Assembly: GCF_946222045.1 (NCBI RefSeq)
Contig: NZ_CAMILN010000007.1
Span: forward strand, 1-51,101
Direction of reading: 5' to 3'
From: an uncultured Peptoniphilus sp.
GTDB taxonomy: Bacteria > Bacillota > Clostridia > Tissierellales > Peptoniphilaceae
Length of the DNA stretch: 51,101 nucleotides
This document shows, one piece after another, positions 41,798 through 50,000 of the stretch (its first letter is position 1; each line of letters begins with the position of its first letter). Position numbers and translations under genes: made by a program. Under the pieces are notes generated by a model. The model was not told where the DNA came from, searched no databases, and saw only the letters and a program-made list of their open reading frames with translations.

Positions 41798-43066
41798 ATG
41801 TTTATAGATATAGCTAAAATAAAATTAAAAGCAGGAAAAGGTGGAGATGGCGCTGTCGCTTGGCGAAGAGAAAAATTCGAACCAGCAGGAGGACCAGCTG
41901 GCGGCGACGGAGGCAGAGGTGGCAATGTAATTGTAATGACAGACTCTGGACTTCACACTTTGATGGACTTTAGATACAAAAGAGAATATAAGGCCGAAAA
42001 TGGTCAAAATGGCATGAGCAAGTTAAAATTTGGAAAAGATGGAGAAGATATCATCCTAAAGGTACCAGTTGGGACTCTTATTAGGGATGCCAACACCAAT
42101 GGAGTTATCTACGACCTCAAGGAAAATAATATGTCTGTCACTGTCTGCAAGGGTGGACGTGGTGGCATGGGCAATGCCAGGTTCAAGACTTCCACTAGAC
42201 AGGCACCAGCCTTTGCCCAAGCAGGCAACATGGGAGAGGAAAGAGAGATAATCTTGGAACTAAAACTCCTTGCCGATGTGGGACTAGTAGGTTTTCCCAA
42301 CGTAGGTAAGTCAACCCTACTTTCCATAGTTACATCTGCTAGGCCAAAGATTGCCAACTATCATTTTACAACCCTTTCTCCAAACCTAGGTGTTGTAAAA
42401 ATTGATGAAGGCGAATCCTTTGTTATAGCAGACATACCTGGACTAATTGAAGGAGCATCAGAAGGGATTGGTCTCGGCGACGAATTCCTAAAACATGTTG
42501 AGAGGACAGGAATCCTTATCCACGTCCTAGATGTTTCTGGTTCAGAATACAGGGACCCAGTGGAAGATTTCCACAAGATCAATGAAGAACTTGTGAGATA
42601 CAATGAAAAACTGGGAGAAAAGAAGCAAATTATTTTTGCCAACAAGACAGATGTCCCAGGTGCAGAAGAAAATCTAAAAAAACTTAGAGAAGAACTTGGG
42701 GACAAGTACGAGATAATAGCTGGGTCTTGTGCCACAACAGAAAATGTAGACAAGCTAATGAAGGAAACCTACAGGCTCCTCCAAGAAGTGGACTACGAAG
42801 ACCACGAAACTTACGACATAGTACACGTAGAAGAAGTTGAGAGAGAAGAAGGAATTAGGGTCTTCAAGGAACATGGAGAATATTTTGTTGAAGGACCTTA
42901 CATTGACAAGCTCCTTCGCTCAACAAACTTCGATGACTACGATTCACTTAAATACTTCCAAGAAAACCTTAGAAAGAATAAGGTTGTAGAAAAACTAGAA
43001 GAACTTGGGGCTCACGATGGCTGTTCAGTATTTATTGGCGAATACGAATTTGAATTTTTTGAATAA
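41798..43066 (+). CDS. obg: GTPase Obg
   Basis: A 422-residue essential GTPase of 50S assembly and stress signalling. The Gly-rich Obg domain (about 1-157) has AGKGGDGAVAWRREKF and GGRGGMGNARF. The G domain has GFPNVGKST, DIPGLIEGAS and NKTD. A C-terminal OCT domain (about 340-422) is present, as in Gram-positive Obg. Confidence 0.96.
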   Translation: MFIDIAKIKLKAGKGGDGAVAWRREKFEPAGGPAGGDGGRGGNVIVMTDSGLHTLMDFRYKREYKAENGQNGMSKLKFGKDGEDIILKVPVGTLIRDANTNGVIYDLKENNMSVTVCKGGRGGMGNARFKTSTRQAPAFAQAGNMGEEREIILELKLLADVGLVGFPNVGKSTLLSIVTSARPKIANYHFTTLSPNLGVVKIDEGESFVIADIPGLIEGASEGIGLGDEFLKHVERTGILIHVLDVSGSEYRDPVEDFHKINEELVRYNEKLGEKKQIIFANKTDVPGAEENLKKLREELGDKYEIIAGSCATTENVDKLMKETYRLLQEVDYEDHETYDIVHVEEVEREEGIRVFKEHGEYFVEGPYIDKLLRSTNFDDYDSLKYFQENLRKNKVVEKLEELGAHDGCSVFIGEYEFEFFE

Positions 43067-43078
43067 GCAGGTGATAGA

Positions 43079-43366
43079 ATGTTAACAGGAAAAGAAAGAT
43101 CTTATTTAAAGAGCCTTGCCCACAACATGGATCCACTTATCCAACTGGGAAAAGATGGGATCAACCAAGGTTTTTTAAATCAAATAGATAAACTTTTAGA
43201 AGACCACGAAATTGTAAAAATCAATGTCCTACAAAATGCACCAGTGGAAGTTGACGAAATTGTCGATGATATCCTTGATGCAACAGGGGCAGAATTTGTC
43301 CAAAAAATTGGCAAGAAACTTACAATTTATAGGGAATCTAAAGAAAACAAGCAAATAGAATTATAA
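43079..43366 (+). CDS. yhbY: YhbY-type RNA-binding protein
   Basis: A 95-residue CRM-domain protein that associates with pre-50S particles. LTGKERSYLKSLAHNMDPLIQLGKDG is split over its start, and the domain ends near TIYRESKE. Its stop overlaps the nadD start by one base. Confidence 0.92.
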   Translation: MLTGKERSYLKSLAHNMDPLIQLGKDGINQGFLNQIDKLLEDHEIVKINVLQNAPVEVDEIVDDILDATGAEFVQKIGKKLTIYRESKENKQIEL

Positions 43367-43974
43367 TGAAAAAGTACGGAATTTTTGGAGGCAGCTTTAA
43401 CCCCATCCACTATGGTCACCTCATGATATGTGAGTACATCAAGGAGGAAATGGGCCTGGACAAGGTGATCTTTATCCCAACAGGCAACCCTCCCCACAAG
43501 GAGATAGGGGTTTCAGCAGAAGACAGGTATGAAATGGTGAGGCTTGCCATTTCCCCAAACCCAGACTTTGAAATATCTGACATAGAGACTACAAGGGTAA
43601 AACTATCCTACACAGTGGACACAATTAGGGAATTAAAAAAAATCTACAAAGAAGAAAAATTATACTTCTTAATAGGCTTGGACTCCCTCTTCCAACTTAA
43701 GACTTGGAAGAAGATAGGGGACCTATCACAAGAAATAGAATTTGTAGTTGCCTTACGACCAGGATATATTGACAAAGAAGAAATAAATAATGAGATAGAC
43801 TTTTTAAGAGAGAACTTTGGGACAAGGATAAATCTCATAAAGACCCCACTCTATGAAATTTCTTCCACAGACTTAAGGGAACGAATTCATGAAGGCAAGT
43901 CTCTCAGATATCTAATTCCAAAAAAAGTTCTAAATTATATAGAAGAAAGTGGGTTTTACAAAGGTGACCTATAA
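43366..43974 (+). CDS. nadD: Nicotinate-nucleotide adenylyltransferase
   Basis: A 202-residue enzyme making nicotinate adenine dinucleotide in NAD synthesis. The nucleotidyltransferase motif is GGSFNPIHYGHL, and the C-terminal ISSTDLRERI is the second signature. Lies in the conserved order yhbY-nadD-yqeK. Confidence 0.95.
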   Translation: MKKYGIFGGSFNPIHYGHLMICEYIKEEMGLDKVIFIPTGNPPHKEIGVSAEDRYEMVRLAISPNPDFEISDIETTRVKLSYTVDTIRELKKIYKEEKLYFLIGLDSLFQLKTWKKIGDLSQEIEFVVALRPGYIDKEEINNEIDFLRENFGTRINLIKTPLYEISSTDLRERIHEGKSLRYLIPKKVLNYIEESGFYKGDL

Positions 43975-44536
43975 ACTTAAAAAATATGAAAAAGAAATAC
44001 GTGAAAGGATTGGAGAAAAGAGATTTCTCCACACCCTTAGGGTGAGAGACACTGCCCTAGAACTTGCAAAGATTCACGGAGTAGACCAAGAAAAGGCAGA
44101 AATGGCAGGCTTCTTGCACGATTGTGCTAAAATAAGAGATCATGACGACCTTATAAAGGCTGCCAAAAAATCTGGCCTCCTTCTCACAAAGGAGATGCAA
44201 AAGGCACCCCAAATTATCCATTCCTATCTAGGGGCTATCTATGCCAGAGACCTCTACGAGATAGAAGATGAAAAAATCCTAAATGCCATTACTTACCACA
44301 CAACAGGCAGGGAAAATATGTCAGACCTAGAAAAGATAATTTTTTTGGCAGACTACATCGAACCCATGAGAAACTTTGACGGAGTGGAAAAGGCAAGAGA
44401 ACTTGCAAGAGTAGACCTTGATGCAGCCATGTATTTCGCCTTAAATAATACATTAAAATTTTTAGTTGACTACGACACCTATATTGTGCCAGCAACAGTC
44501 ACAGCTAGAAATTTTTATAAGGAGTTGAATCCTTGA
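43949..44536 (+). CDS. yqeK: HD-domain phosphohydrolase YqeK
   Basis: A 195-residue HD-domain protein; YqeK members hydrolyse diadenosine tetraphosphate symmetrically. Metal-binding motifs are HTLRV, GFLHDCAK and YHTTG with a later ADYIEPMR. The start is uncertain: GTG at 43949 and GTG at 43964 are both possible with weak binding sites, inside the end of nadD. Confidence 0.9.
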   Translation: MGFTKVTYKLKKYEKEIRERIGEKRFLHTLRVRDTALELAKIHGVDQEKAEMAGFLHDCAKIRDHDDLIKAAKKSGLLLTKEMQKAPQIIHSYLGAIYARDLYEIEDEKILNAITYHTTGRENMSDLEKIIFLADYIEPMRNFDGVEKARELARVDLDAAMYFALNNTLKFLVDYDTYIVPATVTARNFYKELNP

Positions 44537-45411
44537 AAACTTTTTTTAAAGCTTTTTTTACAACAATAATACTAATAATCATACTTGCCCTAGGTGCCTT
44601 CGCAGCCTACTACTACTTCTTTGAAGGAGAAGATGCAGATAAAATTGATGAGGGCGGCGAAAACCTACAATTCTTGATGCTGGGAGTGGACTCCCTAGAT
44701 GCTAAGAAGGCAGACAATGCAAGGTCCGACACCATAATGGTGGTAAACCTAGACGGCAAGACAGGAAAAGTAAATATAATTTCAATCCCAAGAGACACTT
44801 ACACAAAGATAAGTGGCTACAAGAAGACAAAAATCAACCACTCCTTCAAATACGGAGGAAGTGAACTTACCCTTGACACAGTGAACAAACTCCTTGGGAC
44901 AGACATAAAATATTACGTCACAGTTGACTACAGGTTTGTAGAAGACGTGGTAGACAAAATTGGTGGAGTAGAAGTTGACGTCCCAATAGACATGAAGTAC
45001 GAGGACCCAACAGCAGACCCACCACTTAAAATAGACATCAAGGCAGGTAGGCAAAACCTAAAGGGCTACGATGCCATAGGATTTTTGAGATTTAGGAAGG
45101 GCTACAAGGACCAAGACTTAGGAAGGGTAAAGGCCCAGCAACAATTTATGTCAGCCATCCTATCCAAGATGAAGGAACCAAAAACCCTAGCTAGGGCACC
45201 CCTCTTGCTTACATCCTATGTATCCTACACAGAAAACAATATACCTGTGAAGAAGCTTATAAAGATGGCAGCAAAAATGCGTCAACTGACAAGCGAAGAC
45301 ATAGTGACCAACACTCTACCAGGTACACCAAAATACATGGAAGGAGTGTCCTACTTCGTGCCAAACGAAAACAAAATAAAAGTAATGCTATTAGAAAATA
45401 ATTTTAAATAG
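44533..45411 (+). CDS. LytR-CpsA-Psr (LCP) family protein
   Basis: A 292-residue membrane-anchored protein with one N-terminal transmembrane segment (about 10-29) and an extracellular LCP domain. LCP enzymes attach wall polymers to peptidoglycan. Family motifs are ARSDTIMVVNLD, SIPRDTYTKI and FLRFRKGYKDQDLGRVKAQQ (in two parts). It starts with TTG at 44533, eight bases after GGAG, overlapping the yqeK stop. Confidence 0.93.
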   Translation: MKTFFKAFFTTIILIIILALGAFAAYYYFFEGEDADKIDEGGENLQFLMLGVDSLDAKKADNARSDTIMVVNLDGKTGKVNIISIPRDTYTKISGYKKTKINHSFKYGGSELTLDTVNKLLGTDIKYYVTVDYRFVEDVVDKIGGVEVDVPIDMKYEDPTADPPLKIDIKAGRQNLKGYDAIGFLRFRKGYKDQDLGRVKAQQQFMSAILSKMKEPKTLARAPLLLTSYVSYTENNIPVKKLIKMAAKMRQLTSEDIVTNTLPGTPKYMEGVSYFVPNENKIKVMLLENNFK

Positions 45412-45419
45412 GAGGTAAA

Positions 45420-45764
45420 ATGACAACTCAAGAGAAATTAGATATCATAGTGAAATCATGTGAAGACAAAAAGGGAATCGACATCAAGGTCCTAGACATC
45501 CAAGGTATGACATCAATCGCAGACTACTTCGTAGTAGTAAGTGGCAACTCATCTACACAAGTAGATGCCCTAGCAAGAGAAATTGACGAAAAATTATCTG
45601 AAAAGGGAGAAGGCCCACAAAACCTAGAAGGCAAAAATTCATCAAGATGGATTATCTTGGACTTTGGCGATATAATAGTCCACGTATTCCACAAGGACGA
45701 GAGAGAATACTACAACCTAGAAAGATTGTGGGAAGAAAACCAAGCCCCACAAGAGGAGGAATAA
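45420..45764 (+). CDS. rsfS: Ribosomal silencing factor RsfS
   Basis: A 114-residue protein that binds L14 and blocks subunit joining in slow growth. VLDIQGMTSIADYFVVVSG and WIILDFGDIIVHVF are the family's core. AGGAGG precedes the ATG. The obg-to-rsfS order is the classical one. Confidence 0.95.
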   Translation: MTTQEKLDIIVKSCEDKKGIDIKVLDIQGMTSIADYFVVVSGNSSTQVDALAREIDEKLSEKGEGPQNLEGKNSSRWIILDFGDIIVHVFHKDEREYYNLERLWEENQAPQEEE

Positions 45765-45768
45765 AATT

Positions 45769-46146
45769 ATGGTAAAAACATTACACACAGACAAGGCACC
45801 AGGAGCAGTGGGACCTTACTCACAAGCAACAGAAGTTAACGGCTTTATCTTCACATCAGGTCAACTTCCACTAGTACCAGAAACAGGAGAACTAATCACA
45901 GACGACATCAAAAAAGCAACAGCAAGAAGTCTTGACAACATCAAGGCAATCCTAGAAGAAGCAGGTTCAAGCATGGAAAAAGTTGTAAAAGTTAACATCT
46001 TCCTAGACGATGTAAATGACTTTGCAGAAGTAAACGAAGTCTATGCAGAATATTTCACAAACCACAAACCAGCAAGATCTTGCGTAGAAGTAGCAAAGCT
46101 ACCAAAGGGTGGCCTTCTAGAAATCGAAGCAATAGCAGTAAAATAA
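45769..46146 (+). CDS. ridA: RidA family enamine/imine deaminase
   Basis: A 125-residue RidA (YjgF/YER057c) protein that hydrolyses reactive 2-aminoacrylate. The active-site Arg is in PARSCVEVAKLPKGG, with TSGQLP and GAVGPYSQA as further signatures. Lies four bases after rsfS and ends at a terminator. Confidence 0.93.
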   Translation: MVKTLHTDKAPGAVGPYSQATEVNGFIFTSGQLPLVPETGELITDDIKKATARSLDNIKAILEEAGSSMEKVVKVNIFLDDVNDFAEVNEVYAEYFTNHKPARSCVEVAKLPKGGLLEIEAIAVK

Positions 46147-46158
46147 TTTCTAAAGAGG

Positions 46159-46178
46159 ACCCCGAGAGGGGTTTTTTT
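46159..46178 (+). terminator. Rho-independent terminator after ridA
   Basis: ACCCC (46159-46163), GAGA loop, GGGGT (46168-46172), then T7. Confidence 0.85.
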
Positions 46179-46200
46179 TATAAAAGAAGAGGTAGACAAG

Positions 46201-46491
46201 ATGAAAGAAATAAATGTAAATGAAATAGATAGGATTGTGGATCCAATAGTGATAGACGTGCGTGAAGACTACGAGCTAGAAGAAACAGGTACCATAAAGG
46301 GCGCCATCCACATCCCCATGAATGAAGTCCCAAATAGACTAAATGAAATCACAAAAGAAAGAGAAATCTATATCCTCTGCAGGTCAGGAGTGAGGTCCTA
46401 CAACGTGGCGAAATACCTAAAGGAGTTGGGATATGAAGCCATAAACCTTGACGGCGGCATAATAAACTATAAGGGAGAGCTTTTTAAGTAA
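46201..46491 (+). CDS. Rhodanese-like domain protein
   Basis: A 96-residue single rhodanese domain. IDVREDYELEETGTIKGAIHI opens the domain (in two parts) and the active-site Cys is in YILCRSGVRSYNVAKYL. It may carry persulfide sulfur. Small stand-alone cytosolic form; it starts 22 bases after the ridA terminator. Confidence 0.9.
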   Translation: MKEINVNEIDRIVDPIVIDVREDYELEETGTIKGAIHIPMNEVPNRLNEITKEREIYILCRSGVRSYNVAKYLKELGYEAINLDGGIINYKGELFK

Positions 46492-46575
46492 GTCCTATAA
46501 AATTATAAAGCTATAAAAATTTCTTGCTCAAAGATTACTTTCGACTTTATAAGATATCATGAAGTCAGTAATAAG
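46486..46575. repeat. Third, short array of 18-bp units
   Basis: Five units at 46486, 46504, 46522, 46540 and 46558. TATAAAGCTATAAAAATT (46504) and TTCGACTTTATAAGATAT (46540) match the consensus well; the others are diverged. The array starts at the last codons of the rhodanese gene. Confidence 0.5.
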
Positions 46576-46623
46576 TTTGAAAAAGAAGAGAAAAGTTTAC
46601 GAAAATTTAATATAAAAAACAAA

Positions 46624-46654
46624 TCCCACAGGAGAAATCTTGTGGGAATTTTTT
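46624..46654 (+). terminator. Terminator downstream of the rhodanese gene
   Basis: Stem TCCCACA (46624-46630) with TGTGGGA (46641-46647), then T6. The gene-free stretch 46492-47026 holds this terminator, the third 18-bp array, the hairpin and G tract, an inverted repeat and a likely promoter; 46655-46800 shows nothing else. Confidence 0.75.
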
Positions 46655-46800
46655 ATGAAGAAAGAAAAAACTAAGACAAAAGAGCAAGCTTAAAAATTAT
46701 AAAGTTAACACATATTGAAAAATACCAATAAGAAATAAATCACAAATACTAAAAAATTAAATTTTAAAATTAAATAGATTATGACTTATATATCGAAATG

Positions 46801-46829
46801 AAAAATTGCACAAAATAAATGCAATTTTT
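46801..46829. repeat. Perfect 10-bp inverted repeat beside the G tract
   Basis: AAAAATTGCA (46801-46810), nine-base loop, TGCAATTTTT (46820-46829). It ends four bases before the ten-base G tract. It may act as an AT-rich terminator or a protein site. Confidence 0.75.
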
Positions 46830-46833
46830 ATCT

Positions 46834-46843
46834 GGGGGGGGGG
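46834..46843 (+). repeat. Homopolymeric tract of ten G
   Basis: Ten G in a row within strongly A/T-rich noncoding DNA, about 190 bases upstream of the expected start of the surface protein. Such tracts slip during replication and are typical contingency elements. Confidence 0.9.
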
Positions 46844-46849
46844 TACAAA

Positions 46850-46882
46850 ATTGTAAAAACAATGTAAATTCAGACATTTACA
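46850..46882. promoter_or_regulatory. Pair of inverted repeats, possible operator
   Basis: ATTGT/ACAAT (46850-46863) is followed by TGTAAAT (46863-46869) and ATTTACA (46876-46882), a perfect 7-bp inverted repeat with six-base spacer. It lies between the G tract and the likely promoter. Confidence 0.5.
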
Positions 46883-46893
46883 ATAAATACAAC

Positions 46894-46922
46894 TAGATAA
46901 AATAATATTAATAGTGTATAAT
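46894..46922 (+). promoter_or_regulatory. Likely promoter of the surface protein gene
   Basis: TAGATA at 46894-46899, 17 bases, TATAAT at 46917-46922. The -35 is weak. Confidence 0.55.
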
Positions 46923-47026
46923 TATAAAATATAAATAGAAGTCTATAAAAATCTCTATCTATTAGATTTATAGTTTATCAAAACCATAAATCATTAAGAA
47001 AAACTTATTGAAAGGGGATAGATAAA

Positions 47027-50000
47027 TTACAGTATAGAAATATAAGAAGTAGGAAAAAAATTTACGAAAAACTAAAATCCAAATTAGAAAGGAGAAAAAA
47101 TGGACAACAAGCAAATAAGTTCCTAGCACTAATAATGTTAATAGGAATCTTGCCTACAAATATCTTTGCAGAAGTCAAAAAGGCCGATTGGACCATTGAC
47201 GAGCAAAAAGAGGCCGAAATGAGCTATTGGAAATTATCCAATATAAACGATATTACAGTTGTAGCTAATGCTGAGGGTATCAAGACCCCTTCGATAAACT
47301 ACATTGGAACCTATGTAAATGAAGAGGGAAGGACAGTTATTAGACTATCTTATAGAGCCTTCCAAAACCTTGCTTCAGGAGTGTGGTCAAAGGCACTTTT
47401 TAAATTTGATAGTGACCTATATAAACTAATCGATTTTACACATGCTGGAACTGGAATGTATAAGGGAACTGTTAATGCTCGCTGGCATGATCATGCTAAT
47501 TATAATGAAGTTTCTACATTTACCAATGTAGTAAGTTCTACATCAGGAGCAGTTAATGTAAAAGAGCAAAACCTAGATAACAACAAGAACAAAACTGGAG
47601 CAAATGCAAGATTAGAGATTCCTATAGACCTTGTTCTAAAAGATGGTAAAACTGTAGATAATCTAGTAGGTCAACCCCATATTCAAATGAGAATTACAAA
47701 TGATGACTACAGTGAAGTTTTCTGTGTGGCTGGTACTGGTAAGGCTAGTTCAGATCCTACAAATAATGATGATTCAGCAGTAGATCCAGATACTCTAATA
47801 ACACCATATAACTCATATACCTTTATGACTTATGTGCCATCAAAAAACAACAATGCAGATGTCAATACAGTATCTGACTTCGATATGGACTACCAATTCT
47901 ATTCTGCCAACTCTTATGCTAAATATAACGAAGAAGGCGGATATATAGATGTATTCCATAAACAATCAAAGATGAACTCTGCTGATAATATAGGTGGAGA
48001 GAGCTTTGCCTTTAGACAAGTATTTAACGAAAAATTCGCAGAAGTTTTAAAGCCACAAGATGAATCAGGTACAGTTGCAGAAGTATTTACAGCAAGCCAA
48101 CAAGGTGATAAGTGGGGAACGACTAAACCTATTTATATCACAAAAGCTCAATTAAATACTTTTGAAAATAGTGATCTAAATCCAGGATTTACTGGTATCC
48201 AAGTTGCATCAACCTATAAAAATAATACTATAGGACAAAAATTTGCAGGACTAAATACTGTATTAACTACTGCAAAACCTCAAGATTCATTCCTAAATAG
48301 TGCGACTACAGAGTTTAACTCAGGACTTCCTACTATTACTAGATACTATATTGATAAGGATAAGGTAGCAGAAAAGGGACTTAAACTAGATGACCTAGCG
48401 TCATTTGATTTTTATTCAACCTTTATCTTAGATGGTACAAAGAAGTTTATCGAATATACAGCGACTAATGATACAGGTGATGATATCGTATTAGCACCAA
48501 ATAGTGTCCTAGGTCTAACTTATGCTGATAATAAAACATCTACACCAAATACTGGTTTAGTAAAATACTCACTAACTTTTGGTGATGATGCCTATAAGAT
48601 TGAGCTAAGATCAAACTTTAAACATACAGGGAAAGGACTAAATTACGAGTACAATCTAATTCCTGGCATGACTATAAAAGCTGGCGAAAAGATTACTTTC
48701 AGAACTATGAAATATAACACTCCGCCAACTAGCGTAATATTAACATTACCAGGAAAAGATGGAGATAAGAAAATTGTTCTAGAACCAGGTGAAAACGGTG
48801 CTGAAGTCAATACGCCTAGAAGATTAAACTTTGTTACTACCTATGCAGGTGGATCGGCGACTCAATCAGGACTAAATCCTGACATCGACGAATTATTTAC
48901 TGATTCAGAAAATATTACAGGTAGAACTAGATATGAACTAGCTGTGATCAAACTATTCTACCCAGATGGTAGTGAATATCCATTTACTATAGCAGACCAA
49001 GATACTAGAACTGAGATGAACATCAATGGTGCTGAGAAAAATGTAAATGCTTATACTTTCACAACATATGGTAAGACTGGATTTACTATGCCAGCTGTAG
49101 TAAAAGACTCAGTAATTGGTATTACAAATACTGACGTTAGAAAAGCTGCAGTACCAAGTGAAAAAGTAGAAGAAAAAGTTCAAGCTAAGGTAACCTTTGA
49201 CCTAAACGGTGGTAAGTTACCGACTGAAACAAAATCATTCGAAGGATATGACGAAAAGGCCCTACCGGGAACAGAGTTTGCTTATAAACTTGAAAGAGCA
49301 AAAGAAACTGACCCAGTAGTAAGAATCGCACCAATGAATGAATTGGCAGCAAGTGATGCTGACTACACTCCTAATGGATTTAAGGTAGAAAAATACATTG
49401 ACCACAATGGTGATGAATTAAAAGGCGACGCACTAGAACTTAGAAAAATCGTAGAAGAAAAACCAACGATTGAATCTGCTGATAATTTAGTATTCCTTGG
49501 CTGGACAACGAAAAAAGTTACTTCAGTAGAAGATTACAATAAACTGGAAGAACTAAAAACAGCTGAGCAAGCTAAAGATTCTGAAAAAACTTATAAGTTT
49601 ACAGAAAACTCACCAATCCTAACAGGAACAACAGTATATGCCTTCTATGGCCCTGAAAAAACAGTTACAACAGTTGAAGGTGAACCAAAAGAAGTAGAAC
49701 CAAACGGTGAAGCTCAAGACACAGGTTTAACAATCAAAAACCAAGATGAAGAAACACCAACAACAGTAACAGCCAAAGACGAAGACAATAAAGATGTTAC
49801 AGTAACAGTAGATCCGGAAACAGGCAAAATAACTGTAACACCATCAGAAAACGTAGACGGCCCAATTACAATAACAGTAAAAGATGGCGACTTTGATAAA
49901 GACAAAACATTTGAAGTACCAGTAAAGGGTCACACAAAAGACGTTGACGACAATGGTTCTGACACACCAGCAGATGAAAAAACAACAGTTGAAGGTGAAC

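Noticed and set aside
43949..43988. ATG at 43986 as yqeK start
   Set aside because: It is out of frame with the HD domain; a GTG start inside nadD is needed.
46834..46843. G tract as a promoter spacer
   Set aside because: No convincing -35/-10 pair could be placed across it; the likely promoter is about 50 bases downstream, so any effect would be from a distance.
46801..46882. Invertible promoter flanked by inverted repeats
   Set aside because: The inverted repeats are short local hairpins with loops under ten bases, not a pair flanking a promoter-sized segment, and no recombinase gene is present.
47100..47126. ATG after AGGAG as start of the surface protein
   Set aside because: Its frame hits TAG after eight codons, while the adjacent frame encodes a credible signal region on both sides.
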